Shown one piece after another: positions 17,778 to 26,375 of a stretch of 64,000 nucleotides of DNA (the first letter of the stretch is position 1; each line of letters begins with the position of its first letter). The notes under the pieces were generated by a model that was not told the DNA's origin, searched no databases, and was given only the letters and a program-made list of their open reading frames with translations. A program made the position numbers and the translations under genes. This DNA is from an uncultured Clostridia bacterium (GTDB lineage: Bacteria; Bacillota; Clostridia; Christensenellales; Aristaeellaceae): the NCBI GenBank assembly GCA_947166385.1, contig CAMVEB010000004.1:124001-188000 (forward strand). The letters are read 5' to 3'.

Positions 17778-18533
17778 ATGGGGATTATTCCTTCCAGAAA
17801 TCTTGAATCACAGCGCCGTGAGCAAAACGGTATTGTCTATTTTGATCGCGGAACCCTGACCGGGAAAAACGGGCGCCGTTATGATCGTTACGCGATACAG
17901 ACTCATTTTGTTGAAGTGGGTGAAAGTCAGGCTGAGCTGGTTCGTCGCTATGTGCTCCCCCTTTATCAGGAAGGTGATCTCCTTTCTTTCGGAGCCAAGG
18001 TCATGGCCATGTGTACGCGCAATGTCAAAACCCGGGAGGAAGTCAAGCCCGGCTTCTGGGCCAGGAAGCTCTGGCGTTTCGCAGGGATTAATACAACCGG
18101 CGTCGGCATGCATGAGCCTTATAAGCTCCAGCTCGTGATTGATATGTGCGGTCTTCCCCGTGTTCTTTTTGCGGCTTTTGTCAGCGCGGTGACCCGTCCT
18201 TTCGGTGTTCATGGCCTCTTTTATAAGATCTGCGGGAAGGGCGTCGGGGGGATTGACGGTTTTTATTTCCGTTCCAGTTTTGACCGCTACAAGGAAATGG
18301 CCCTGATCAATCCTCCGAATCCGGTTGAGCTCTGTAATCAGCTGGAGAAGGATACCGGCATTCCCGTTGTTCTGATGGACGCCAATGATATTGAGCAGAA
18401 TCAGCTAGGCAAATGCTCGGATTTCCCGCTTTCTGATGAGGAGATTCAGGATGCGATGGCCGATAATCCTTCAGGTCAGGGCGATGAACTGACGCCGCTG
18501 ATTCTGATCCGTCCCTTGCCCGCGAAGTCATGA
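17778..18533 (+). CDS. CofE-like (F420-0:gamma-glutamyl ligase domain) protein
   Basis: A 251-residue protein that looks like the F420-0:gamma-glutamyl ligase fold. Seen: YAIQTHFVEVGE, a central GVGMHEPYKLQLVIDMCG region, and LMDANDIEQN near residue 210. In F420-producing microbes CofE adds glutamates to F420-0. No other F420 gene is visible here, so this is more likely one of the stand-alone Firmicutes homologues of unknown substrate. The ATG at 17778 has GGAGG seven bases upstream. It overlaps the next gene by ATGA. Confidence 0.75.
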   Translation: MGIIPSRNLESQRREQNGIVYFDRGTLTGKNGRRYDRYAIQTHFVEVGESQAELVRRYVLPLYQEGDLLSFGAKVMAMCTRNVKTREEVKPGFWARKLWRFAGINTTGVGMHEPYKLQLVIDMCGLPRVLFAAFVSAVTRPFGVHGLFYKICGKGVGGIDGFYFRSSFDRYKEMALINPPNPVELCNQLEKDTGIPVVLMDANDIEQNQLGKCSDFPLSDEEIQDAMADNPSGQGDELTPLILIRPLPAKS

Positions 18534-19144
18534 GACATATTCCTTCTTCCGATACTGTTCACGCGAAAGTGCTTTCTTTCAGGGATGCCCTGATCCCCAC
18601 CGGTGCGGATTTTGACCGGGATCGATGGATTTATGTTCCGGACCACTACAGTGAATATCGTTATATTCTTGGGACGAAAGGCCGCCATCCGCTGATCTGT
18701 ATCGGAATCAATCCTTCCACCGCGTCTCCCGGCTGCCTGGATAACACGTTGAAAAGCGTTCAGCGGATTGCGGCATATAATCATTTTGATTCATTTATCA
18801 TGTTCAATGTATATGCCCAGCGCGCCACGATTCCCGATGATATGGAGCCCATGCTGAATCCTTCCCTTCATCTTGAGAATATGAAGGCTTTTGAATGGAT
18901 TCTGTCAGAATATTCTGCTCCCTGTTCCGTCTGGGCCGCCTGGGGCGCGGTGATAACCAAGCGTCCGTATCTGTCTTCCTGCGTTCGCGATATGGTGGAC
19001 ATCGGTAATAAATATGGTGCTGAATGGTATACTGCCGGATCGAGAAGCAAGGCAGGTCATCCGCATCATCCCCTGTATCTTCGCAGTGATACGGTGCTTG
19101 ACCCCTTTATGGATATCGATTCTTATCTGAACTCACTGAGGTGA
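18530..19144 (+). CDS. DUF1643 domain protein
   Basis: A 204-residue protein with the DUF1643 pattern: YRYILGTKG, IGINPSTASP, and a late HPHHPLYL segment. The family is cytoplasmic and functionally uncharacterised. It overlaps the CofE-like gene by four bases and is followed seven bases later by the thioesterase gene, so the three are probably one operon. Confidence 0.82.
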   Translation: MRHIPSSDTVHAKVLSFRDALIPTGADFDRDRWIYVPDHYSEYRYILGTKGRHPLICIGINPSTASPGCLDNTLKSVQRIAAYNHFDSFIMFNVYAQRATIPDDMEPMLNPSLHLENMKAFEWILSEYSAPCSVWAAWGAVITKRPYLSSCVRDMVDIGNKYGAEWYTAGSRSKAGHPHHPLYLRSDTVLDPFMDIDSYLNSLR

Positions 19145-19151
19145 TCATGCG

Positions 19152-19886
19152 ATGATGAAAACATATGAGGAATCAGTAAAGCTTCTTTCCAAAGACTGCG
19201 ATCTGAAAGGAACCTGGCGCTTAAGCGCTGTTCTGGAGTCCATGCAGGAAGCCGCAGGTTCCCATAGCTTCCTGCTCGGATGCGGCCGGGAGGAACTGCT
19301 GAAAAAGGATATGGTCTGGGTTCTGTCCCGCAGCGAATTGCACATGAGCCGCTATCCCCGGATCGGAGAAACCGTCACGGTCCATACTTTTCCCATGCCA
19401 ACCAGGATCTGCTTCTTTCCCCGCTATTATATCTTTACGGATGAGCACGGCGAAATGGTCGGAAAAGCAGGCACCCTCTGGCTTCTTCTGGATATTCGGA
19501 CCAGAAAAATGCTTCCCCCCGGCGATATCGCCAGGTTGATACCGGACAACCGGGATCTTTCCGTCCCGATGAATCTGCCTGCCACCGTCGGCAATCTGCA
19601 GGGCGAAGAGTTTGTTTCGGAATATACCCCGCTTTATACAGACCTGGATGTAAACGGTCACGTGAATAACACCCGCTATGCCGACTGGCTCTGCAACACG
19701 CTGGGCATTCAGCTGATGTCTTCATGTGAACCGGAATCGGTCATTTTCAATTATAATCATGAAATTCTTCCGGATCAGCGGGTCATCCTGCGCCGGATTC
19801 TGCGGGATCAGCAGTACCGGCTTGTCGGAACGGTCGGTGATTCTGTCGCCTTTGAAATCGGCGGGAAACTCCGTTCCCTGACATAA
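19152..19886 (+). CDS. Acyl-ACP thioesterase
   Basis: A 244-residue double hot-dog protein. Seen: the N-terminal LLSKDCDLKGTWRLS-type segment and the second-domain signature DLDVNGHVNNTRYADW, containing the Asn and His of the thioesterase active site. It hydrolyses acyl-ACP to free fatty acid. It may trim acyl chains for export or envelope lipids; the physiological role is inferred. It is the last gene before a strong bidirectional hairpin. Confidence 0.88.
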   Translation: MMKTYEESVKLLSKDCDLKGTWRLSAVLESMQEAAGSHSFLLGCGREELLKKDMVWVLSRSELHMSRYPRIGETVTVHTFPMPTRICFFPRYYIFTDEHGEMVGKAGTLWLLLDIRTRKMLPPGDIARLIPDNRDLSVPMNLPATVGNLQGEEFVSEYTPLYTDLDVNGHVNNTRYADWLCNTLGIQLMSSCEPESVIFNYNHEILPDQRVILRRILRDQQYRLVGTVGDSVAFEIGGKLRSLT

Positions 19887-19897
19887 ACATCAGGGGC

Positions 19898-19939
19898 AAA
19901 AAAGAGGCAGCGGTCTGATAGGATCGTTGCCTCTTTTTG
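19898..19939. terminator. Bidirectional terminator
   Basis: GAGGCAGCG (19904-19912) pairs with CGTTGCCTC (19925-19933) with one G-T pair. The flanks are an A run on the left and a T run on the right. It can stop both the thioesterase transcript and the convergent GH5 transcript. Confidence 0.85.
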
Positions 19940-19944
19940 TCGGA

Positions 19945-20895
19945 TTAAAGGAAGCTGATCAGTTCGTTCCGGACTCCGTCCAGTCTCGGATCGCTCAGAC
20001 CGAAGTCCATTTGTCTGTAATTCCACGCGCTCCTGCTGATTTCATATTTCTCAAATGTTTTGTGAATCTGCCTGTACCATCTTACGGTATCTTCCGGTGT
20101 TGCGATATCGATCACTCCGTACTCCCCGCAGTACAGGGCAGTCTGGTACTTTTCCGCCGTCTGGATGGCAGTGGCAAACACTTTTTCAAAATACGCCTCA
20201 TCAATTCCTGCTTCTTCGAAGGAAACTCTTTTTTCCCGGTCCAGCTGGGGGACCCAGTACGCTCCCTGATGGGTAAAAGGCAGCGGATCATAGCAGTGGA
20301 AATTATAGATCACTTTTTTGTCTGCCGGCGCATTCAGATCCTTCAGCGCGTCCGGTGCATTGTTATGATAGCTGCCGATCAGAATCAGACTGTCGGGGGA
20401 AATGCTTCTGATCCTCCGGATACATTCCCCGGAGATCCGGTTCCAAGCACCGATAAATTTCTCATCCGTCACTTCGTTCAGCAGCTCAAATGCCACATGG
20501 CCGGGATCGGTAAACTCATGCGCCATCTCTTCCCAGATCCGGTAAAACCGATCCTGGTACAGCGGATTATCAAAAAATCCTTCCTCGGCTTCTCCGATAT
20601 CAAAGGAAAACCCTGCTGTCTTGTGAAGATCAAGCACAACGTTCAGCTTTCTTTTTTCTGCCCATTGCAGCGCTTTCCCGATTCTCCGGTATCCGTCTTC
20701 GTTCCGGCTTCCGTCGGCCTTTTCAATGATGTTGTAGTCAAATGGGATCCTGACGTGATCCAGACCCCATCCTGCAATCACGTCAAAGTCGCTTTCGGTA
20801 ATAAAATGATCCATCCGGTCCTGGGAATAATCGCATTGGGAAAACCATCCTCCCAGGTCAACGCCTCTGTAGAACCCGAAATCCTTCATTTTCAT
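19945..20895 (-). CDS. Glycoside hydrolase family 5 (cellulase-like), intracellular
   Basis: A 316-residue TIM-barrel enzyme. Seen: RGVDLGGWF, HVRIPFDYN, VLDLHKTAGF, FELLNEV with the acid/base Glu, and YCGEYG with the nucleophile Glu. GH5 enzymes cleave beta-linked glucans or mannans. No signal peptide is visible from the ATG at 20895 (supported by GGAGG), so it probably acts on imported oligosaccharides. The exact substrate cannot be read from the sequence. Confidence 0.9.
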   Translation of the reverse strand: MKMKDFGFYRGVDLGGWFSQCDYSQDRMDHFITESDFDVIAGWGLDHVRIPFDYNIIEKADGSRNEDGYRRIGKALQWAEKRKLNVVLDLHKTAGFSFDIGEAEEGFFDNPLYQDRFYRIWEEMAHEFTDPGHVAFELLNEVTDEKFIGAWNRISGECIRRIRSISPDSLILIGSYHNNAPDALKDLNAPADKKVIYNFHCYDPLPFTHQGAYWVPQLDREKRVSFEEAGIDEAYFEKVFATAIQTAEKYQTALYCGEYGVIDIATPEDTVRWYRQIHKTFEKYEISRSAWNYRQMDFGLSDPRLDGVRNELISFL

Positions 20896-20917
20896 CCTGT
20901 TTTCCTCCGTTTCTTTT

Positions 20918-21574
20918 TCAGTATAGATACAGATAGATTCCAAACCAGTGGGCAATCGCCCCAAACAGTACAAAGAAATGCCAGATGAAGTGGGCGCCTT
21001 TCTTTTTGGCGGCGAAAGGGATAATTCCGATCGTATACAGGATTCCGCCGCCCAGCGTGAAAAGGAACAGCGGAATTGACTCCCGGATCATCCGCGGAAT
21101 GAAGATCACACCGCACCATCCAATGGCGATATAGAGGGTCATGTGGAACAATTTCGCTTTTTCCGGCCCGAAAATGCTGATCATGACAATACCGGCCAAT
21201 AAAACGATCCATTCGATGCTGCAGAATAAGACACTATGATCCCCTTGCCAGAAGAGGAGCCACAGCGGGGTAAACGTCCCGCCGATGAGCAGATAGATCG
21301 AGATATAGTCAAATCGTCTCCAGATGCGTTTGACGGTGGTTCCCCATTTGAACGCGTGATACAGGCAGCTCATCAGAAACATCAGGAAAAAACACGTCCC
21401 GTAAACCAGCGAGGAAACCACCTTGATCTCCGTATCGCTGCGCAGCAGCAGCAACGCCAGTCCTGCGATCCCCAGCAGGGCGCCGATTCCGTGAGTCACG
21501 GAATTGCCGACTTCTTCGAGCACGGATCTTTTCGGCGGCTGCTTTACAATTTTCACCGTCATCTGTTCTGTCAT
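20918..21574 (-). CDS. Hemolysin III / PAQR family membrane protein
   Basis: A 218-residue protein with seven membrane segments. It has the family marks EEVGNSVTHGIGALLG at the start, SCLYHAFKW in the middle and HFIWHFFVLFGAIAHW at the end, with the conserved His residues. Family members (YqfA/TrhA) affect membrane energetics or fluidity; hemolysis is historical. It precedes the GH5 gene on the same strand by about 20 bases. Confidence 0.9.
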   Translation of the reverse strand: MTEQMTVKIVKQPPKRSVLEEVGNSVTHGIGALLGIAGLALLLLRSDTEIKVVSSLVYGTCFFLMFLMSCLYHAFKWGTTVKRIWRRFDYISIYLLIGGTFTPLWLLFWQGDHSVLFCSIEWIVLLAGIVMISIFGPEKAKLFHMTLYIAIGWCGVIFIPRMIRESIPLFLFTLGGGILYTIGIIPFAAKKKGAHFIWHFFVLFGAIAHWFGIYLYLY

Positions 21575-21603
21575 CTCAGCAAGCTCCGTGGGTTGTAAAG
21601 AAT

Positions 21604-21632
21604 AACACCGCTGCCGGATCGGAAGCGGTGTT
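21604..21632 (-). terminator. Probable terminator after lysS
   Basis: AACACCGCT (21604-21612) pairs perfectly with AGCGGTGTT (21624-21632). The T tract on the minus strand is short and interrupted, so termination may be partial, with read-through into the hemolysin III gene. Confidence 0.5.
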
Positions 21633-21645
21633 TGGGTATAGAAAA

Positions 21646-23157
21646 TCAGTCCTCGTCCTTTTCTTCCTCATTTCCCTGTTTTTCAATTCGCTTCATCGTC
21701 GGGAAGAGCAGCACATCACGGATCGCTGCCGAGTCAGTCAGCAGCATGCACATCCTGTCGATCCCGAAGCCGATGCCGCCGGTCGGAGGCATACCGATTT
21801 CCAGCGCATTCAGGAAATCTTCATCTGTATGGTTTGCTTCCTCATCTCCGGCCGCGAACTGTTCTTCCTGGAGGGCAAAGCGATGCCGCTGATCAATCGG
21901 ATCGTTCAGCTCGGAATAAGCGTTTGCCATCTCCCAGCCGTTCATAAAGAACTCGAATCTTTCGACATACTCCGGATTGTCCGGCTTCATCTTGGTCAGG
22001 GGGCTGATATCCGTCGGATGATCCATGATGAAGGTCGGCTGAATCATATGTTCTTCGCAGAACTGCTCAAAGAACAGATTCAGAATTTCGCCCTTCTTGT
22101 GCCGTTCTTCATATTCCACATGATGAGCTTTGGCGGCGGCACGCGCGTCTTCCAGGGTATGAATCTCGTTCCAGTCAACCCCGGAATATTGTTTCACCGC
22201 ATCGATCATCGTCATGCGGGCAAACGGCTTCCCGAGATCCATTTCAATTCCGTTGTAAACAATCTTTGTTGTTCCCAGCACTTCCTGCGTAACATAGCGG
22301 TAAAGGTTCTCTGTCAGATCCATCATCCCGTGATAGTCTGTATAGGCCTGGTACAGCTCCATCAGCGTAAATTCCGGATTGTGACGGGTATCAACGCCTT
22401 CGTTGCGGAAAACCCTGCCGATTTCATAGACCCGTTCCAGCCCGCCGACAATCAGCCGTTTCAGGTAGAGTTCCAGGGAAATCCGAAGCTTCACGTCTTC
22501 ATCCAGCGCGTTGAAATGGGTTTCGAAAGGACGGGCAGCCGCTCCGCCCGCGTTGGAAACCAGCATGGGAGTTTCCACTTCCATGAATCCCTGCTGATCC
22601 AGATACCGGCGGATCGCGCTGATAATCCTGGACCTCTTGATGAAGGTCTCCTTCACTTCGGGATTCATGATCAGATCAACATAGCGCTGTCGGTAGCGAA
22701 GGTCGGTATTGGTCAGCCCGTGATACTTTTCGGGCAGAATCTGCAGGCTCTTTGTCAGCAGGACCAGTTCCGTCGCGTGAACGGAGATTTCTCCCGTCTT
22801 TGTTTTGAATACCGTGCCCTTGATACCGATGATATCTCCGATATCCATCTTCTTGAAGTCCCTGTAGGGCTCCTCGCCGATGAAATCCCGGGCAACATAG
22901 CACTGAATGGTTCCTTTCAGATCGAGAACATGGCAAAAAGAAGCCTTCCCCATGATACGCTTGGACATCATTCTGCCGGCAATGCAGACTTCCTTGCCTT
23001 CCAGCACGTCAAAACCTTCTTTAATATCCGCGCTGTGATGAGTCACATCGTATTTAGTAATGGCAAAGGGGTTCTTGCCGGCTTCCTGCAGTTCCGTCAG
23101 CTTGTCGCGGCGGATCTGAAGCAGTTCATTCACATTCTGGGTTTCCGTTCCTGCCAT
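21646..23157 (-). CDS. lysS: Lysyl-tRNA synthetase, class II
   Basis: A 503-residue enzyme of normal length that charges tRNA-Lys. The N-terminal OB-fold anticodon-binding domain covers about 1-150. The class II catalytic core shows motif 2 in FRNEGVDTRHNPEFT and motif 3 in GIGFGIDRMCMLL. The C-terminus is acidic. An AAGGAG site precedes the ATG. It is 25 bases downstream of greA, a conserved Firmicutes order, and probably shares its promoter. Confidence 0.96.
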   Translation of the reverse strand: MAGTETQNVNELLQIRRDKLTELQEAGKNPFAITKYDVTHHSADIKEGFDVLEGKEVCIAGRMMSKRIMGKASFCHVLDLKGTIQCYVARDFIGEEPYRDFKKMDIGDIIGIKGTVFKTKTGEISVHATELVLLTKSLQILPEKYHGLTNTDLRYRQRYVDLIMNPEVKETFIKRSRIISAIRRYLDQQGFMEVETPMLVSNAGGAAARPFETHFNALDEDVKLRISLELYLKRLIVGGLERVYEIGRVFRNEGVDTRHNPEFTLMELYQAYTDYHGMMDLTENLYRYVTQEVLGTTKIVYNGIEMDLGKPFARMTMIDAVKQYSGVDWNEIHTLEDARAAAKAHHVEYEERHKKGEILNLFFEQFCEEHMIQPTFIMDHPTDISPLTKMKPDNPEYVERFEFFMNGWEMANAYSELNDPIDQRHRFALQEEQFAAGDEEANHTDEDFLNALEIGMPPTGGIGFGIDRMCMLLTDSAAIRDVLLFPTMKRIEKQGNEEEKDED

Positions 23158-23182
23158 GTTGATAATCTCCTTATTCTGATCA

Positions 23183-23665
23183 TTACAGCTTCTTAATCGA
23201 CATAATCTTATACTTCAGGGTGCCTGCGGGAATTGCGATTTCAACGGTCTGGTTTCGTTTCGCTCCGAGCAGCCCGGCCCCGACAGGGCTTTCGTTGGAA
23301 ATCTTGTTTTCCATCGGATCGGCTTCGTTTGCGCCGACAATCGCGTATTCGTAGGTCTCGTTGTCGTCGAGATCCTTCACTTTGACAACGGTTCCGATGG
23401 ATACCCGTTCGGTCGTAATTTCATCGTCTGCGACGACCGTCGCGGTACGGATGGTGGCCTGAAGCCGGGTAATCTCTTCCTCCACCTTTGCCTGTTCTTT
23501 CTTGGCCTCGTCGTATTCGGCATTCTCGCTCAGATCTCCGAATCCGCGGGCAATCGCGATCTGTTCGCTGATCTCGTTTCTTCTGACAGAAATCAGATAA
23601 TCAAGTTTCTCCTCCAGCTTTTTCAATCCGCTTTCTGTCAGAATCGTTCCTTTTTCTTCTGCCAT
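23183..23665 (-). CDS. greA: Transcription elongation factor GreA
   Basis: A 160-residue protein of standard length. The N-terminal coiled coil (about 5-75) includes GDLSENAEYDEAKKEQ, the GreA signature whose acidic tip enters the RNA polymerase secondary channel to stimulate transcript cleavage. The C-terminal FKBP-like domain contains VGAGLLGAKRNQTVEI. The ATG at 23665 has an AGGAG site; upstream in-frame codons fall in the leader hairpin. Confidence 0.96.
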   Translation of the reverse strand: MAEEKGTILTESGLKKLEEKLDYLISVRRNEISEQIAIARGFGDLSENAEYDEAKKEQAKVEEEITRLQATIRTATVVADDEITTERVSIGTVVKVKDLDDNETYEYAIVGANEADPMENKISNESPVGAGLLGAKRNQTVEIAIPAGTLKYKIMSIKKL

Positions 23666-23691
23666 ATCACTCAGGCTCCTTTCACATACAA

Positions 23692-23731
23692 GAAACACCC
23701 TGCAGCCGTCCAACGGAGTACAAGGTGTTTC
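23692..23731 (-). promoter_or_regulatory. Hairpin in the greA leader
   Basis: GAAACACC and GGTGTTTC (8 pairs) enclose a second small helix, CCGT/ACGG, within the roughly 80-base leader between the greA promoter and its start codon. No T tract follows, so it is not a standard terminator. Confidence 0.55.
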
Positions 23732-23754
23732 ATCAATCCTTTGGATGTTTTGAT

Positions 23755-23783
23755 ATTATACCTGCTATATCCTTGATTGTCAA
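23755..23783 (-). promoter_or_regulatory. Consensus sigma-A promoter for greA-lysS
   Basis: On the minus strand TTGACA (23783-23778), a 17-base spacer and TATAAT (23760-23755): a perfect match, about 90 bases upstream of the greA start. Confidence 0.9.
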
Positions 23784-23830
23784 TGATGGCGCTGTGCCGT
23801 CGGCTCCTGTTCCGCTTTTTGTTTTTTTGT

Positions 23831-25141
23831 TCAGGCATCTGTAAGAATATGATCCTTCCGAAGCCCTTTCGGATAATGGTTTCTGATTCTTCCGTCGCTT
23901 CCCTTCCCCCATCCGAGAATCAGTCCGTGATACCGGATTCTGGTCCAGCCTTTGATCTCGTGGGCAATCTCCTCCCCGCTGATATATCGGACGGTGTCCG
24001 TCGCATCAAGATCGATGACCGGCCCGCCGCAGGAAAGGAAGCTCATTGCGGCAGCGTGATCTGGAATCAGGTTTCTTCCTTTGATTTCCGCCAGGTGAAG
24101 TCCGGCCCGGATCACACAGATGCCCCGAATCTCAGGAATTTCCGGTACATGCGTCAGAGTATTCCGTATCAGGTAATTTGCTTCCGGCCCTTCCGGAAGC
24201 AGTTCCCCTGCGGCTCTGATCATTTCCCGGTCGGGTTTCATGCCGGCCCCCTGGTGAGCCGCTCGGTCAAATTCGTCATCCTTTTTGCGGATCCGTGCGG
24301 CAAACTGACCCTCTCCGCATACTTGATGGGGATAGCATGTGTAATAAAACCGTTCATTCGCTTCTCCCGGTATGGGAAAACAGTCAGGCTCAAACTCATT
24401 GTGCATGTCCAGGAATCTCAGCACCAGTTTTTCGTTCTCTTCAGGATTGTAGGTACACGTGGAATAGACGATTCTCCCGCCTGGCCGGACCATCTTTGCC
24501 GCCTCGTTCAGGATCTCCCATTGCCTTTTCACACATCCGGCCGCCTGCTCTGTGCTCCATTCCAGCCTGGATTCAGGGCTTCTCCGGAACATCCCTTCTC
24601 CGGAGCAAGGGGCGTCCACCAGGATCTTGTCGAAAACATTCTTCCACCGGGATGCCAGCTGTTCTGGCCTGGCGCAGGTAACCAGGGCGTTGGGAATCCC
24701 GATTCTTTCGATATTTCTGCTGAGGATCTGGGCTCTTTTCAGGACCGGATCGTTGGATACAAGAAGTCCCGTCCCCTTCATGCCGGCCCCAATCTGGGTC
24801 GATTTTCCTCCCGGCGCAGCGCATAAATCCAGGATTCTTTCTCCCGGCTTCGCGTCAAGAAGCGCTCCGGGCAGCATCGCTGCGGGCTCCTGCAGATAGA
24901 AGCCCCCCGCCTCATGAAAAACGGTACTGCCCGCAGGGCTTTCCGCCGCAAGCAGATAACCGTTCTTTTCCCATGGTATTCTTTCTGCAGACTGGTAAAC
25001 TTCTTTTTCCGGAAAAGTTTTCATTGGATTGAGCCGGATGCCGCGGATGGGGTTCCCCTCCAGTGCCCGGAGGAAATCAGGATATTCCTCTCCGAGCTGT
25101 TTCCTCATCCGGTCGGTAAAATCTTTTGGCAGCGGAATCAT
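23831..25141 (-). CDS. RsmB/RsmF-family 16S rRNA (cytosine-5) methyltransferase
   Basis: A 436-residue protein. The N-terminal part has RGIRLNPMK. The SAM-dependent core shows DLCAAPGGKSTQIG, DAPCSGEGMF and YSTCTYNPEENE, containing the two catalytic cysteines of the NOL1/NOP2/sun family. The C-terminal extension (about 300-436) resembles the RsmF type with PUA-like regions. It methylates a cytosine in 16S rRNA, with the exact site inferred only. ATG at 25141 overlaps the upstream stop. Confidence 0.9.
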   Translation of the reverse strand: MIPLPKDFTDRMRKQLGEEYPDFLRALEGNPIRGIRLNPMKTFPEKEVYQSAERIPWEKNGYLLAAESPAGSTVFHEAGGFYLQEPAAMLPGALLDAKPGERILDLCAAPGGKSTQIGAGMKGTGLLVSNDPVLKRAQILSRNIERIGIPNALVTCARPEQLASRWKNVFDKILVDAPCSGEGMFRRSPESRLEWSTEQAAGCVKRQWEILNEAAKMVRPGGRIVYSTCTYNPEENEKLVLRFLDMHNEFEPDCFPIPGEANERFYYTCYPHQVCGEGQFAARIRKKDDEFDRAAHQGAGMKPDREMIRAAGELLPEGPEANYLIRNTLTHVPEIPEIRGICVIRAGLHLAEIKGRNLIPDHAAAMSFLSCGGPVIDLDATDTVRYISGEEIAHEIKGWTRIRYHGLILGWGKGSDGRIRNHYPKGLRKDHILTDA

Positions 25142-25827
25142 GGCGTTTCGTCCATCCATTCCGGTTTCATATGTCTCCGTACGCAAAAAAACGGTGCCTG
25201 GAGACGGCATTGGCGAATGATGTCTTCCATGCCGGATGAACACACCTGGCGAATACCGAGATGATGCGCGCATTCCATCGCTTTCGCCTCTCCCTGCTCA
25301 ATCATGTCGGGGGTCGTCTCTCCGGCCAGATTCGTATTGTTGATGATCATGTCGATTTCGAGCCTGCCGCGGTTCCGGATTCTCTCATACAGGTCTATGA
25401 CATCGGCAATGTTTTGCGTTAAAGGACGCATAAAATTGATAACCAGGGAAACTAGGGTCTGTTCCCTGTTTGCAGCAAAGGAAGGGTAATATCGTCCGAG
25501 CGCAGCCGCTCCGGTATCATCGCCGCCCACGTCAAAGATGACACGGTCGCACGGATTCTCAAATACGCTCTGGATTTCTGCCGGCAGTGCCGGAATATCA
25601 ACCGTTGATAAGGCGAAAGTCGGCATCAGCACACGGATTCCCTTTTCCTTCAGTTCTTCCGCTTTTTCACCGCTTCGAAAATATGGGTTCACAATATCCA
25701 GGTCCACCAGCGTTGTCTTTTCGTTTTCTGCAAACTGAAAAGCTGTATTCAGGGAAATCTCGGTCTTTCCGCTTCCGTAGTTTCCTGTCATAACAAGGTA
25801 TTTATGATGTCCTAACAGATTTTTCAT
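25138..25827 (-). CDS. P-loop NTPase of unknown function
   Basis: A 229-residue protein with Walker A GNYGSGKTE (about 15-23), DLDIVNPYFRS near 45 and DVGGDD near 97, as in SIMIBI-class nucleotide-binding proteins such as ParA-like or CobQ-like ATPases. Asn in NPYFRS and the FMRPLTQN segment are probably family-specific. No partner function is known to me. It overlaps both neighbours by ATGA, so it is translated with the small membrane protein upstream and the rRNA methyltransferase downstream. Confidence 0.75.
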   Translation of the reverse strand: MKNLLGHHKYLVMTGNYGSGKTEISLNTAFQFAENEKTTLVDLDIVNPYFRSGEKAEELKEKGIRVLMPTFALSTVDIPALPAEIQSVFENPCDRVIFDVGGDDTGAAALGRYYPSFAANREQTLVSLVINFMRPLTQNIADVIDLYERIRNRGRLEIDMIINNTNLAGETTPDMIEQGEAKAMECAHHLGIRQVCSSGMEDIIRQCRLQAPFFCVRRHMKPEWMDETP

Positions 25828-26363
25828 GATTCCCGTTCTTCACTCTTTCTCCAGTTTTTGGGATATACCGGTTCATGATAGGCTTCTTTCTGGTCAATCA
25901 GCGGTTGATGGTTTTCGCGGAAATAAAATGGATTTTCCTCCTCGCCTCCGAACAGTCCGCTGACCCGGATTCTTCTGCGCCTGTTCTGGGTTTCCGCATT
26001 CCGAAAATAGACCGGTGTCGGTTTTTCTTCGTTTCTGTTCCATGGTTGATGATAACCCGTTTCTTCCGTTTGGGTGTCGCTTTGCAGCTCGGCTGCAGGA
26101 CTGTCCGGAAGAACATCAGCCGTTTCTTCTTTCATTTCTTCATGCTGCAGCGAACGATACGGTTTCCATCTGTGCAGGTAAACGGCAAAATCAGCGATCA
26201 GACCGATCAGACACAGGATCATCGCGATAATCATCCAGTGGTCGCCGAGAAAGGTAAGAATTGATTGTCCGTCTTTGGCGGTGGCGGAGTGCCAGATCAT
26301 GGAGCAAAGTGTTTTAAACCACCCAAGAAGAATGCTGAATACAATATTGGCAAAGCTTCCCAT
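25824..26363 (-). CDS. Small membrane protein with charged cytoplasmic tail, unknown
   Basis: A 179-residue protein with two hydrophobic segments (about residues 5-25 and 43-63). A long polar tail rich in Glu, Arg, Asn and Tyr follows. The tail contains an RRRRIR basic cluster near residue 130. No family is recognised. It overlaps the P-loop NTPase gene and lies 12 bases after the cdaR gene, so it may be a membrane anchor or partner for that ATPase; this is a context inference only. Confidence 0.65.
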   Translation of the reverse strand: MGSFANIVFSILLGWFKTLCSMIWHSATAKDGQSILTFLGDHWMIIAMILCLIGLIADFAVYLHRWKPYRSLQHEEMKEETADVLPDSPAAELQSDTQTEETGYHQPWNRNEEKPTPVYFRNAETQNRRRRIRVSGLFGGEEENPFYFRENHQPLIDQKEAYHEPVYPKNWRKSEERES

Positions 26364-26375
26364 GATGAACTCCTT

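Noticed and set aside
21628-23196. 522-codon plus-strand open frame
   Set aside because: Exact antisense of lysS, which has all class II motifs.
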